Origin: Sediminihaliea albiluteola
Lineage (GTDB): Bacteria > Pseudomonadota > Gammaproteobacteria > Pseudomonadales > Halieaceae
Direction: 5' to 3'
Assembly: GCF_014077625.1 (NCBI RefSeq)
Contig: NZ_JACFXU010000017.1
Location: 1-64,000, forward strand
Length of the DNA: 64,000 nt
Part shown: positions 56,203-64,000 of the stretch, in pieces
Position numbering within the stretch: the first letter of the stretch is position 1
Layout of the letters: the number at the start of each line of letters is the position of its first letter
The notes under the pieces: generated by a model
Told to the model about the DNA's origin: nothing
Database searches by the model: none
What the model saw: only the letters and a program-made list of their open reading frames with translations
Made by a program: the position numbers and the translations under genes

Positions 56203-57296
56203 CTGTCATGAAAGGGCAGGCACACCCTAAAGCCGCGGGCCAAGCAGGTGCTGCCTTAGCTACAAAAATTCTAGTGGTCGGCCCGTCATGGGTTGGCGAT
56301 ATGGTGATGTCGCAATCCCTGTATCGGGTACTGCGAGAGCGCCGGCCTGGCTGCCAGATTGATGTCTTGGCGCCGGCTTGGAGTGAAGCTATTTTGGCGC
56401 GAATGCCCGAGGTGCGCCGAGCGATCAATTTGCCCTTAGCCCATGGTGAATTAGGCTGGGCTAAACGCCGAGCGCTTGGCCATAGCTTGCGTGCTGAACA
56501 CTATCAGCAAGCGATCTTACTGCCTAATTCACTTAAGAGCGCGCTGGTGCCCTGGTTTGCCCGCATCCCACAGCGCACAGGCTGGCGCGGAGAAATGCGC
56601 TACGGTTTGTTAAATGATCTGCGTCGTTTGGATGAAAATGCTCTACCCTTGATGGTGGAGCGCTTTGTGGCCTTGGGTTTAGCGCCAGTTGAGGCACTGC
56701 CTGAAACAATCCCAGCGCCGGCCTTAGTCGCCGATGCTGAGCTGGCGCAACTGGCGGCTGAGCGCTTTGGTATAGACCCTAAACGGCCTATTTTAGCGCT
56801 CTGTCCGGGGGCTGAGTTTGGCTCTGCTAAGCGCTGGCCCGAGTCGCACTTTGCTGCGGTGGCGCGTCATTATCTACAGCAGGGCTGGCAGGTTTGCCTC
56901 TATGGTTCAGCGAACGATGCGCCGGTTACGGCGACAATTCATCAGGCCAGTGGTGAGCAGGCGGCAAGCTTTGACCTCGCAGGTCGCACCAGCTTGGCAG
57001 AGGCAGTAGATTTACTGTCACTGTCTACGGCGGTGTTGAGTAATGACTCTGGCTTAATGCATATCGCAGCTGCACTGGAGCGCCCCACGGTGGCCGTTTA
57101 TGGCCCCACGTCACCGGCCTTTACGCCGCCTTTGAGCAAGCGCTCAGCAACAGTGCTCAGTACCATTGATTGTGCGCCCTGTTTTGAGCGGGAGTGCCCG
57201 CTAGGTCATCATCGCTGTATGCAAGAACTGGCGCCGCAGAGGATGATTGATACACTGGATGCCCTGCACAGTAATAGCCCGGCTCAATCAATATAG
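56199..57296 (+). CDS. waaF: ADP-heptose:LPS heptosyltransferase II
   Basis: A 365-residue GT9 enzyme that adds the second heptose of the LPS inner core. VGPSWVGDMVMSQSLYR is the N-terminal GT9 motif, and SNDSGLMHIAAALERP binds the donor. Start is ATG 56199 (overlapping glnE) or ATG 56208; the first 25 residues are an extension before the conserved core. It heads the core-oligosaccharide cluster waaF-waaC-waaG-waaP. Confidence 0.95.
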   Translation: MTVMKGQAHPKAAGQAGAALATKILVVGPSWVGDMVMSQSLYRVLRERRPGCQIDVLAPAWSEAILARMPEVRRAINLPLAHGELGWAKRRALGHSLRAEHYQQAILLPNSLKSALVPWFARIPQRTGWRGEMRYGLLNDLRRLDENALPLMVERFVALGLAPVEALPETIPAPALVADAELAQLAAERFGIDPKRPILALCPGAEFGSAKRWPESHFAAVARHYLQQGWQVCLYGSANDAPVTATIHQASGEQAASFDLAGRTSLAEAVDLLSLSTAVLSNDSGLMHIAAALERPTVAVYGPTSPAFTPPLSKRSATVLSTIDCAPCFERECPLGHHRCMQELAPQRMIDTLDALHSNSPAQSI

Positions 57297-57309
57297 GACA
57301 CTACACTAG

Positions 57310-58305
57310 GTGCGAGTACTGATCATTAAGATGTCCTCTTTAGGGGATGTTATCCATACTCTGCCCGCGCTGAGCGATGCTGCTCAAGCGATACCCGGGA
57401 TCCAGTTTGACTGGGTGGTGGAAGAGGCTTTTGCAGAGATTCCGGCTTGGCATCAGGCGGTTGACCGGGTTTTGCCTGTCGCGCTGCGGCGCTGGCGGAA
57501 GCAGCCTTTAAAACATTTCGGCGGCCCTGAGTGGCGCCGTTTCCGCAAGGGGCTCAAGCATCAACATTACCGCTGTGTTATCGATGCCCAGGGCCTGCTA
57601 AAAAGTGCTTTTATTACCCGTTTAGTGAAAGCGCCGCGCTATGGTTATGATCGCCATTCTGCCAGAGAGCCGCTGGCATCGCTGGTATACCACCACAAAA
57701 TACCTGTGTCGCGCGAATTGCACGCAGTGGAGCGTACGCGGCAGTTATTCGCTGCGGCGCTCAATTACGAGTTGCCCGCAGAGCAGGGCGATTATCGGGT
57801 GCGCGATTATCTCAAGGCGGGGCAGGACCGCCCGGGCCGTAATTTGTTATTTTTTCATGGCACAGCTCGGGATGAAAAACTGTGGCCGGAGCAGCATTGG
57901 GTAGAGCTGGCTGCTCTAGTGGCTGAGGAGCAGTTTCAAGTGTGGCTGCCTTGGGGGAATGAGCTGGAAAAAGAGCGTGCCCAGCGCATTGTCGAGCAGG
58001 CGCCTAATGCGCAGGTCTTGCCGCGTTTGGACCTGCTAGGACTGGCCGATATGTTGCTGGAAGTCGATGGTGTAGTGGCGGTAGATACTGGCTTGGCCCA
58101 TTTGGGGGCGGCACTGAGTGTGCCCTCGGTATCGCTCTATGGACCGACCGACACCGCTTTAATCGGCGCTTACGGTAAAAACCAAGTGCATATTCAGTCT
58201 CCTATTGGCCCCGCACAGACCAGTGACGCGGTGGCCATGATGGAATCCATCACTGCGCAGCAAGTATGGCAGTCACTGCAGTCCGTACTGCCGAGTGATA
58301 TTTGA
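57310..58305 (+). CDS. waaC: Lipopolysaccharide heptosyltransferase I
   Basis: A 331-residue GT9 enzyme that adds the first heptose to Kdo. MRVLIIKMSSLGDVIHTLPAL is the family opening, starting at GTG 57310. AVDTGLAHLGAAL is the donor-site motif. It follows waaF by 13 bp and the next gene begins 1 bp after its stop, so the cluster is tightly coupled. Confidence 0.96.
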   Translation: MRVLIIKMSSLGDVIHTLPALSDAAQAIPGIQFDWVVEEAFAEIPAWHQAVDRVLPVALRRWRKQPLKHFGGPEWRRFRKGLKHQHYRCVIDAQGLLKSAFITRLVKAPRYGYDRHSAREPLASLVYHHKIPVSRELHAVERTRQLFAAALNYELPAEQGDYRVRDYLKAGQDRPGRNLLFFHGTARDEKLWPEQHWVELAALVAEEQFQVWLPWGNELEKERAQRIVEQAPNAQVLPRLDLLGLADMLLEVDGVVAVDTGLAHLGAALSVPSVSLYGPTDTALIGAYGKNQVHIQSPIGPAQTSDAVAMMESITAQQVWQSLQSVLPSDI

Positions 58306-58306
58306 G

Positions 58307-59446
58307 ATGCGCCTCGCTTTTTTACTGTATAAATACTTTCCCTACGGTGGCATGCAGCGTGATTTCAAGCGCTTTGTTGAAGAGTGTCAGGCCCGCGGTC
58401 ATCAGGCACGAGTGTACTGTATCAACTGGCAAGGGGAGAGCCTCCCCGGGATCGATCTGCGTTTGGTGCCGGTGCAGGCTTGGAGTAATTATCGCCGCAA
58501 TGAACGCTTCCTCGACTGGGTGCAAAAGGATCTAGAGTCCGAGCCGGTAGATGCTGTTATTGGCTTTAACAAAATGCCAGGCTTGGATATTTATTACGCC
58601 GCCGATTCCTGCTATCTCGATAAGGCTCTGAATGAGCGGGGTTATCTGTATCGTTTGACGCCGCGCTTCCGGCATTTTGCCCGCTACGAAAGAGCGGTCT
58701 TTGGGCCGCAGGCTAAGACCGAAATCTTATTGATATCTGCGACTGAGCAGGCCAAGTTTGAGCGTCATTACCACACGCCTGAGGCCCGTATGCATATGTT
58801 GCCGCCGGGAATAGCTGCCGATCGACGCGCGGGACCGGATGCAGCACAGCGCCGCGCGGCAAAGCGTTCAGAATTGGCCCTGAGTGATGATGAAGGCATG
58901 CTGCTGTTTGTCGGTTCAGGCTTTATTAAAAAGGGCTTAGACCGTGCTATCAGAGCACTGGCGGCTCTGCGTCAAGGGGGTAAATCGCTGCAGCTCTATG
59001 TTGTAGGGCAAGATAAAGAGCGCCGCTTTCGCCGCCTTGCACAGCAGTTGCAGCTCAGCGAGCAGGTACATTTTTTAGGCGGCCGGGATGACATACCGGA
59101 TCTGCTCTTAGCTGCAGATTTGCTCGTTCACCCTGCCCTAGATGAGGCCGCGGGCATTGTCTTGCTTGAAGCCCTAGTCGCTGGCCTGCCAATTGTAGTG
59201 ACCGATGTCTGTGGCTACGCCCACCATATTGCAGCGGCGTCTGCTGGCATTGTGCTTCCTTCACCATTTCAACAGCAGGAACTTGAGCGTGCGCTCTCGG
59301 ATTTGCTTCAGCCAGAGCGCAACCAAGCTAGCCGCAGCGCGGCATTGGCTTATGCGGAGCGCGAAGATCTGTATTCCATGCACCGCAGTGGAGCGGCGCT
59401 GATTGAAGAGTTAGTTCTGCGTAAACAGGGTGGCCAAAGTGAGTGA
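58307..59446 (+). CDS. waaG: LPS core glycosyltransferase (WaaG-like, GT4)
   Basis: A 379-residue GT-B glycosyltransferase. The start MRLAFLLYKYFPYGGMQRDF is typical of WaaG, which adds a hexose to heptose II. The GT4 donor site is visible as GSGFIKKGLDRAI and in HPALDEAAGIVLLEAL. ATG 58307 lies 1 bp after the waaC stop. The sugar transferred (glucose in E. coli, galactosamine in Pseudomonas) is not predictable here. Confidence 0.93.
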   Translation: MRLAFLLYKYFPYGGMQRDFKRFVEECQARGHQARVYCINWQGESLPGIDLRLVPVQAWSNYRRNERFLDWVQKDLESEPVDAVIGFNKMPGLDIYYAADSCYLDKALNERGYLYRLTPRFRHFARYERAVFGPQAKTEILLISATEQAKFERHYHTPEARMHMLPPGIAADRRAGPDAAQRRAAKRSELALSDDEGMLLFVGSGFIKKGLDRAIRALAALRQGGKSLQLYVVGQDKERRFRRLAQQLQLSEQVHFLGGRDDIPDLLLAADLLVHPALDEAAGIVLLEALVAGLPIVVTDVCGYAHHIAAASAGIVLPSPFQQQELERALSDLLQPERNQASRSAALAYAEREDLYSMHRSGAALIEELVLRKQGGQSE

Positions 59447-60281
59447 GTGCTACCTGCGCGACGATTTAGCGGCAGAGCTTGGCAGCAAGGGTTTGCTCGA
59501 GTGGGGCCTGCAAGCGGCACAAGCGGCGGCGCCAAAAGATATCTTTCGGGCCCGTGAAGGGCGTTTGACGGTTCGTCTAGTGCGCGGCGGAAAACCGTAT
59601 TTTTTGAAATATCACGGCGGTATTGGCTGGCGTGAAATATTTAAAAATTTATTGCAGCTACGCTGGCCGGTACTTGGGGCAAGCAATGAGTATGAGGCGG
59701 TCAATCGCCTGCACAGTTTGGGGGTGGATACCATGACGGTAGCGGCTTATGCCCGCGCTGGCTTGAACCCCGCTAGGCAGCGCTCTCTGATTGTGACCGA
59801 TGAATTGGTAGGCACGGTGAGCCTAGAAGATTACTGCCGCAACTGGCGTGATAAACCACCGCCATGGTCTGAGCGGGTCGCTCTGATTGCCAAGCTGGCC
59901 GATAGTGCCAGGCGAATGCATCGAGGGGGGATTAACCACCGCGACTTTTATCTCTGTCATTTTCATCTGGACCCTAACAGCCTCAATAGCGGGTCGTTGC
60001 GCTGCTACTTGATCGACTTGCATCGGGCTCAGTTACGCCCTAAAACTCCGTCTCGCTGGCTCGCTAAAGACCTATCGGGTTTGTATTTTTCAGCCATGGA
60101 CTGCGGTTTAAGACAGCGTGATTTGCTGCGCTTTTTGCGCCATTACACAGTGGGGGGGCTGCGTGTTGCCCTGGGGCGAGATCTGGATTTTTGGCGCCGA
60201 GTGGAGGGTTTGGCTTTGCGCCTCTACCACAAAGATCATGGCCATGCCCCGCCTCCTGGACCATGGGAGCGCGGGCGATGA
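59439..60281 (+). CDS. waaP: LPS core heptose(I) kinase WaaP
   Basis: A 280-residue eukaryotic-type-kinase-fold enzyme that phosphorylates heptose I, needed for outer-membrane integrity in Pseudomonas. An ATP-site Lys lies in PYFLKYHGG, and the catalytic loop is NHRDFYLCHFHLD (catalytic D169). LIDLHRAQLR carries the metal-binding Asp. I chose GTG 59439, with AGGGTGG upstream and an 8-bp overlap with waaG; GTG 59430 is an alternative. Confidence 0.93.
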   Translation: MSECYLRDDLAAELGSKGLLEWGLQAAQAAAPKDIFRAREGRLTVRLVRGGKPYFLKYHGGIGWREIFKNLLQLRWPVLGASNEYEAVNRLHSLGVDTMTVAAYARAGLNPARQRSLIVTDELVGTVSLEDYCRNWRDKPPPWSERVALIAKLADSARRMHRGGINHRDFYLCHFHLDPNSLNSGSLRCYLIDLHRAQLRPKTPSRWLAKDLSGLYFSAMDCGLRQRDLLRFLRHYTVGGLRVALGRDLDFWRRVEGLALRLYHKDHGHAPPPGPWERGR

Positions 60282-61048
60282 CAGCGCGAGTATTGCGTGA
60301 TGGTCCGCCTGCCGCAGCGCTCTGTGATGCTTTGAATGCATCTGAAGTCAGTACGCGAGACTGGCTGCTAGCCAATGGCCGCGTGCTGAAAAATGATACT
60401 CACAGTGTGGTCGTGTTAGTGCCCATAGCGGGGCGGGAGCACTATATAAAACTATTTGTGAGCAAGTCGAGCTGGCAGGGCGTGATGTTTCGCTTTAGTG
60501 TCAGTCGAGCAGTGCGCGGTCACGACTTTGCCCGGCGCTTGCATGAGGCTGGACTGCCTGTGCCCCAAGCCCTGTGCTGCTTACTAGTACCCGAGGGTAC
60601 CCTGCTCGTCACTGAGGCGGTGGCGGGCTCAGATTTGAAGACATTGTGGCGAGGAGACTCCAGCGATACCCTGAATTGGCCTTTTATCATGCAGCGCAGT
60701 GCCGGCGCTGTTGCCGCACTACACCGGGCCGGATACGCTCACGGTGACTGTAAATGGGCTAACTTGTTAATGGGCCCTGAGGCTTGCTTCTTGGTCGACC
60801 TCGATGGGGTGCACAAGACCGCTTGGGCCAGCCGCAAACAGGCGGCAGATATTGCCCGCTTTACCCTCAGTGCAGAGGAGCTATCGCTGCCAGATGAGTA
60901 TTATACGGTTTTCCTCGACAGCTATTGTCAGCTGACCGGGCGCAGCCGAGCCGATGTGATAAAGGCAGTGATGCCTCGGCTGAGAAACTTGCGTCAGCGC
61001 CACGAAGCTCGTTACGGCCGTCGGGGCCATTTATTATTGGGAGAATAA
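60278..61048 (+). CDS. Lipopolysaccharide kinase-like protein
   Basis: A 256-residue protein of the same kinase fold: ATP-binding K58 (YIKLF), catalytic loop HGDCKWAN (155-162, D157) and metal-binding VDLDG (173-177). The ATG overlaps the waaP stop (ATGA), so it is coupled. It resembles the WapP/InaA-like second core kinases that follow waaP in Pseudomonas. The specific acceptor (heptose II or another position) is not known. Confidence 0.87.
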   Translation: MTARVLRDGPPAAALCDALNASEVSTRDWLLANGRVLKNDTHSVVVLVPIAGREHYIKLFVSKSSWQGVMFRFSVSRAVRGHDFARRLHEAGLPVPQALCCLLVPEGTLLVTEAVAGSDLKTLWRGDSSDTLNWPFIMQRSAGAVAALHRAGYAHGDCKWANLLMGPEACFLVDLDGVHKTAWASRKQAADIARFTLSAEELSLPDEYYTVFLDSYCQLTGRSRADVIKAVMPRLRNLRQRHEARYGRRGHLLLGE

Positions 61049-61052
61049 TAAG

Positions 61053-61931
61053 ATGAGTCATTCATCGCAAAACACAGCAGGAGAAGCCTCTAAGCCCAGT
61101 ACCGGGCACCTAGCTGGCGAGGTATTTTACCGCCACTGGCAGCCAGCAGTTGAGGCCAAAGCGGTGATTCTGTTGGTTCACGGTCTGGGGGAGCATAGCG
61201 GCCGCTATCAAAGCTTCGCTGACTACTTTCTGCCACTGGGCTTTGCTGTGGTGGCGCCGGATCATCTTGGGCATGGACAGTCGCCGGGCCATAGAGCGCA
61301 TATCGATCGCTTTGTGGATTTCTTTCCGCCCTTGGATGCCCTGCGCGATAAGATTGCTAGCTGGTATCCATCCCTGCCCTGCTTTTTAGTTGGTCACAGT
61401 ATGGGCGGGCTGATTACTGCACGCTACTTGCTGGATCACCAGCAAAATTTTGCTGCTGCCGCCTTGTCTGGGGCAGCACTGGCTGTGGCAGAAAAACCGC
61501 CGGCGCCGCTACTGTGGCTTAACGCCCTGCTGTCACGCCTAGCACCCACGCTAGGAATACTGCAGCTTGATGCAACACAGATTAGTCGCGACCCAGCGGT
61601 AGTACAGGCTTATTTAGATGATCCCTTGGTGCACGATGGCAAGGCCAGTGCCCGCTTGGCCAGGGAGCTATTTCAAGCGATGGGAGAACTAGAGCAAGGC
61701 CGCGGCGGCATTACTTTGCCCATGCTCGTCATGCATGGCGAAAAAGATGCGATGGCGGCAGCGCAGGGCTCGGCGGACTTTTATCGTGCGATCGGCTCAG
61801 TAGATAAAACCCTGCGGCTTTACCCGGAGCTCTACCACGAGATTTTTAATGAGCCCGAACGCTTAGAGGTATTGTCTGATCTAGCCACTTGGCTGGAGCG
61901 CCAGCTCGCTGAGCACTCAGCTAAGTCCTAA
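61053..61931 (+). CDS. Monoacylglycerol lipase-like alpha/beta hydrolase
   Basis: A 292-residue serine hydrolase. The nucleophile elbow is GHSMGG (S116), the acid is the Asp in HGEKDAM, and the His lies in LYHEIFNE, completing the triad. HGLGEHSGRY (43-52) is the oxyanion/lid region typical of monoacylglycerol lipases (LysoPL/MGL class). No signal peptide. It starts 4 bp after the kinase gene, so it is probably in the LPS operon, but no LPS substrate is known for this class. Confidence 0.88.
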   Translation: MSHSSQNTAGEASKPSTGHLAGEVFYRHWQPAVEAKAVILLVHGLGEHSGRYQSFADYFLPLGFAVVAPDHLGHGQSPGHRAHIDRFVDFFPPLDALRDKIASWYPSLPCFLVGHSMGGLITARYLLDHQQNFAAAALSGAALAVAEKPPAPLLWLNALLSRLAPTLGILQLDATQISRDPAVVQAYLDDPLVHDGKASARLARELFQAMGELEQGRGGITLPMLVMHGEKDAMAAAQGSADFYRAIGSVDKTLRLYPELYHEIFNEPERLEVLSDLATWLERQLAEHSAKS

Positions 61932-61955
61932 TCGACTCAGGCTTTTGATAGCTGC

Positions 61956-62729
61956 TTAAGCGAGACGCTGCTTGAGGTAAGTGCGCGATTTTAGCCAGAC
62001 CCGCACTCGCCGCTCGGCCTCTTTGAGATGCGCTTTGCGCTCGGGGTAGCGGCAGGGCAGTGCTATCGCTTGCACCCCCTCGAGCTCTTCAAGCCAGCTG
62101 TGATCAGGCTCGTAGCCCAAGCGAACTAAGTCTTCAGCTAAGCGGGGGTGGCGCTGTAATTGCTCGGCAATCCGCGGTAAATGACTGCGCCACTTATTTA
62201 GGCTTTCCGGGTTCACCGCCCGCAAACCATTCATGGCTCGCTGTGAGTCCGCAGAGGGCGCGGCGTGTTGGTGATACTCGCTAAAACGGTGGCGCTGTTG
62301 CAAGAATGGAAAGTGCGCTGCGATCGTGGCCTGTATAGCGTCAGGGTCAGCGACTAGGTCTTCGTAGCGCAGGCGGAGAAAGCGAGCGTGTTGGTCGTAA
62401 GCCTGAGCTGCGAGGTCGCACTCCCGCCACACGCGATAGTTGCAAAAATACTGATCGGGGCTCTCACGGTGCTTGCTGGTGATAACAGCTCGTGGATCGC
62501 GGCCCATGTAGATCACATACAATTGCGGGTCGCGAAAAAAAATATGCTGCAACTGCTTGATATCGTTGGGTTGTTTACTGAAATACAGCTCTGCATCAGG
62601 CACGCTCGGCGGCGCAAAGATACTCGATTCATGACTGCAAAAGCCGTCGCTGTCAAAGCAAGTGGAGATTAACTCCATTAACAGCGTGGTGCCGCTGCGT
62701 GGACAGCCGACAATGTGCAAGCGCTTCAT
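61956..62729 (-). CDS. PAPS-dependent sulfotransferase family protein
   Basis: A 257-residue cytosolic protein with the 5'-phosphosulfate loop GCPRSGTTLL (8-17) and the 3'-phosphate segment YMGRDPRAVITS (74-85, with R77 and S85). No signal peptide or membrane helix. Such enzymes transfer sulfate from PAPS to sugar, lipid or protein hydroxyls. It is encoded opposite to the waa genes, and its ATG overlaps the stop of the upstream kinase-like gene (ATGA), so the two are co-expressed. Confidence 0.85.
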   Translation of the reverse strand: MKRLHIVGCPRSGTTLLMELISTCFDSDGFCSHESSIFAPPSVPDAELYFSKQPNDIKQLQHIFFRDPQLYVIYMGRDPRAVITSKHRESPDQYFCNYRVWRECDLAAQAYDQHARFLRLRYEDLVADPDAIQATIAAHFPFLQQRHRFSEYHQHAAPSADSQRAMNGLRAVNPESLNKWRSHLPRIAEQLQRHPRLAEDLVRLGYEPDHSWLEELEGVQAIALPCRYPERKAHLKEAERRVRVWLKSRTYLKQRLA

Positions 62730-63481
62730 AGCTTGCCCTTAGCCTGCAAACGGCGCATGGCCCATTGGTAAGCTTCAATCGCTAGCAGCCTAGCTTCTTG
62801 GTGTCCCAACTCAGGGTATTGCTGTTGCCAGGCCAAGAAAAACCGCCAGCGATCACTGCGTGTTAAATCACTCGGCAACAGCATGTTTAGCTGCATGAGG
62901 TTTTTTAACAGTAGTTTGCCCGGTGGTGGGCGGCGCAAGATATTGCGCTCATTGTCGATTAAGGCAAAGCGGAATTGGCCACCTTTGTAATTGGCCAGCA
63001 CATTACTGGGCCGTAAATCACCGTGGATATAGCCGGTGTTATGTAAGCGGCCGATAAAAGTGCCCAGGGCTTGCAGCAGGTTGCGGCGCAGGATCAGTGT
63101 GGCGGGATCGCGACCAGTTAAGCCATGTCGTAACCAGTGGGTAATGCCATCTCCGGGTATGGCAAGTGCAATGAGGTAATCATGTCCATTGGGCAAGCGG
63201 CCCCAGGCCACATGCTCCGGTGCGTCAAAGCCGGATTTGCGCAGTGCATCACTATTGCGACGAGCCCGGGTGGCACGGCTGCCAAGCAGCAGAGCCTTGA
63301 TATACTCCAGGGGCGAGCGCGGCAGAAACTCTTTGTAGTACAAACCTTCATTTGGCTGAACTGCCACACGGGTGTTGACCGAGCTTGAGACCAGCGCCCA
63401 GCCCTGGGGCAAGTTATCTTGGCTCAGCTGGACTGCAGTAGCATGCAATTCGGGGTTGTTAGGCTGTTTAGTAATGATCAC
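62726..63481 (-). CDS. Lipopolysaccharide kinase (InaA/KdkA-like) family protein
   Basis: A 251-residue protein with the same kinase fold: K50 in YYKEF, catalytic loop HGDLRPSN (153-160, D155) and IDNE (175-178) in place of DFG. It is the third kinase-like protein of the cluster, and the first gene of a minus-strand pair with the sulfotransferase. It is separated by 76 bp from the divergent second sulfotransferase. It may phosphorylate a core or O-antigen sugar; specificity unknown. Confidence 0.85.
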   Translation of the reverse strand: MIITKQPNNPELHATAVQLSQDNLPQGWALVSSSVNTRVAVQPNEGLYYKEFLPRSPLEYIKALLLGSRATRARRNSDALRKSGFDAPEHVAWGRLPNGHDYLIALAIPGDGITHWLRHGLTGRDPATLILRRNLLQALGTFIGRLHNTGYIHGDLRPSNVLANYKGGQFRFALIDNERNILRRPPPGKLLLKNLMQLNMLLPSDLTRSDRWRFFLAWQQQYPELGHQEARLLAIEAYQWAMRRLQAKGKL

Positions 63482-63557
63482 GTTCCTGTGCTAGTTGCCG
63501 TGTTATTCTACGCATGGGGCTGTGCCCCGTCTTCCGTTTTGTCCGCTGGAGAATGAT

Positions 63558-64000
63558 ATGGGCCTAGCCCGCAACAGTGCAGCAAGTTTTAGAAAGTGGC
63601 ACCGCACACAGCGGGAGCGATATCTCAGGCCTTGGGTATTTATCCATATTAACAAAACTGGCGGTAGCAGTATTGAAAAAGCGCTGGGAGCAGGGCTGGA
63701 TCACAGTACTGCTTTAGAAAAGCGCCAGCAATTAGGTGCGGCTGCATGGCAGCGCAAATTTACTTTTACCATAGTGCGCAACCCCTGGGACAAAGTGGTG
63801 AGCCACTATCACTATCGCGTTAAAACCAATCAGACCGGCCTCGGTGAGCAGCCAATCGATTTTTCTGAGTGGGTATACCGCTGCTATGTCGAAAGAGACC
63901 CTACTTACTATGACCAGCCGCGTATGTTTATGTCCCAGCGGCAGTGGCTGGTGGACGAGTCAGACCAGCTATTAGTCGAGTTTGTGGGGCGCTTTGAGAA
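63558..64000 (+). CDS. Sulfotransferase family 2 protein (partial, cut by the window edge)
   Basis: The first 147 codons of a sulfotransferase. FIHINKTGGSSIEKAL (29-44) is the PAPS 5'-phosphosulfate loop of the carbohydrate sulfotransferase (family 2) class, and RNPWDKVVSHYHYR (74-87) is the 3'-phosphate segment. GGAGA lies 5 nt before the ATG. There is no N-terminal membrane anchor, unlike eukaryotic relatives. The gene continues beyond base 64000. A second sulfotransferase next to LPS genes is unusual. Confidence 0.87.
   Translation, partial: MGLARNSAASFRKWHRTQRERYLRPWVFIHINKTGGSSIEKALGAGLDHSTALEKRQQLGAAAWQRKFTFTIVRNPWDKVVSHYHYRVKTNQTGLGEQPIDFSEWVYRCYVERDPTYYDQPRMFMSQRQWLVDESDQLLVEFVGRFE

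Overview
The window is a gene-dense, moderately GC-rich stretch of a gammaproteobacterial chromosome. It carries about 59 protein genes, one of them cut by the right edge, and one well-supported small RNA. I see no rRNA, tRNA, CRISPR array, prophage or insertion sequence. From gene content and order I infer a marine, Cellvibrionales-like member of the Pseudomonadales. Five blocks recall the order on the two sides of oriC in Pseudomonas (from memory, not searched): gmhB-glyS-glyQ-lpxL with trkA-rsmB-fmt-def-LysM-dprA-tsaC-hemF-aroE; the cytochrome c oxidase operon; polA-sRNA-engB-cyt c5-cyt c4-dsbA; argA-argE-PiT-DUF47; and glnE-waaF-waaC-waaG-waaP. No oriC itself is visible.

Layout. 0-3.7 kb: a Rieske non-heme iron oxygenase followed by a TonB-dependent receptor. 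3.7-8.8 kb (minus): rmuC, gmhB, glyS, glyQ. 8.8-10.6 kb (plus): a lipid A acyltransferase and djlA. 10.6-16.4 kb (minus): def-fmt-rsmB-trkA-trkH. 16.6-21.9 kb (plus): LysM protein, dprA, purE, tsaC, hemF, aroE. 21.9-24.1 kb: gamma carbonic anhydrase, YheV zinc ribbon and a MATE exporter. 24.4-32.1 kb: coxB-coxA-ctaG-coxC-(antisense DUF2909)-SURF1-small membrane protein-ctaB-sco, a terminal oxidase assembly operon with no heme A synthase gene. 32.2-38.3 kb: a small secreted protein behind a cluster of GTAACA motifs, polA, a sigma-E-type small RNA, engB, two c-type cytochromes and dsbA. 38.4-49.8 kb: flavin reductase, cysK, MFS pump, Lrp regulator, leuA, alanine symporter, lipoprotein, ilvD, argA. 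49.9-53.1 kb: argE, phosphate permease and its DUF47 partner. 53.3-64 kb: glnE, then an LPS-core cluster with two heptosyltransferases, a core glycosyltransferase, three kinase-fold proteins, a lipase-like hydrolase and two sulfotransferases, running off the right edge.

Functional links. GmhB makes a precursor of the ADP-heptose that WaaF and WaaC transfer, and WaaP-like kinases then phosphorylate the core. The c4 and c5 cytochromes can carry electrons to the caa3-like oxidase. LeuA and IlvD serve branched-chain amino acid synthesis; ArgA and ArgE open and continue arginine synthesis.

Most noteworthy: (1) the polA-engB gap holds an apparent ErsA-like small RNA, with a sigma-E/AlgU-like promoter, serial hairpins and a strong terminator; (2) seven exact GTAACA/TGTTAC copies lie within 234 bp at the promoter of an unrecognised secreted protein, one of them at the inferred -35; (3) ctaA is absent from the oxidase operon; (4) two sulfotransferases sit in the LPS-core cluster, raising the possibility of sulfated cell-surface glycans.
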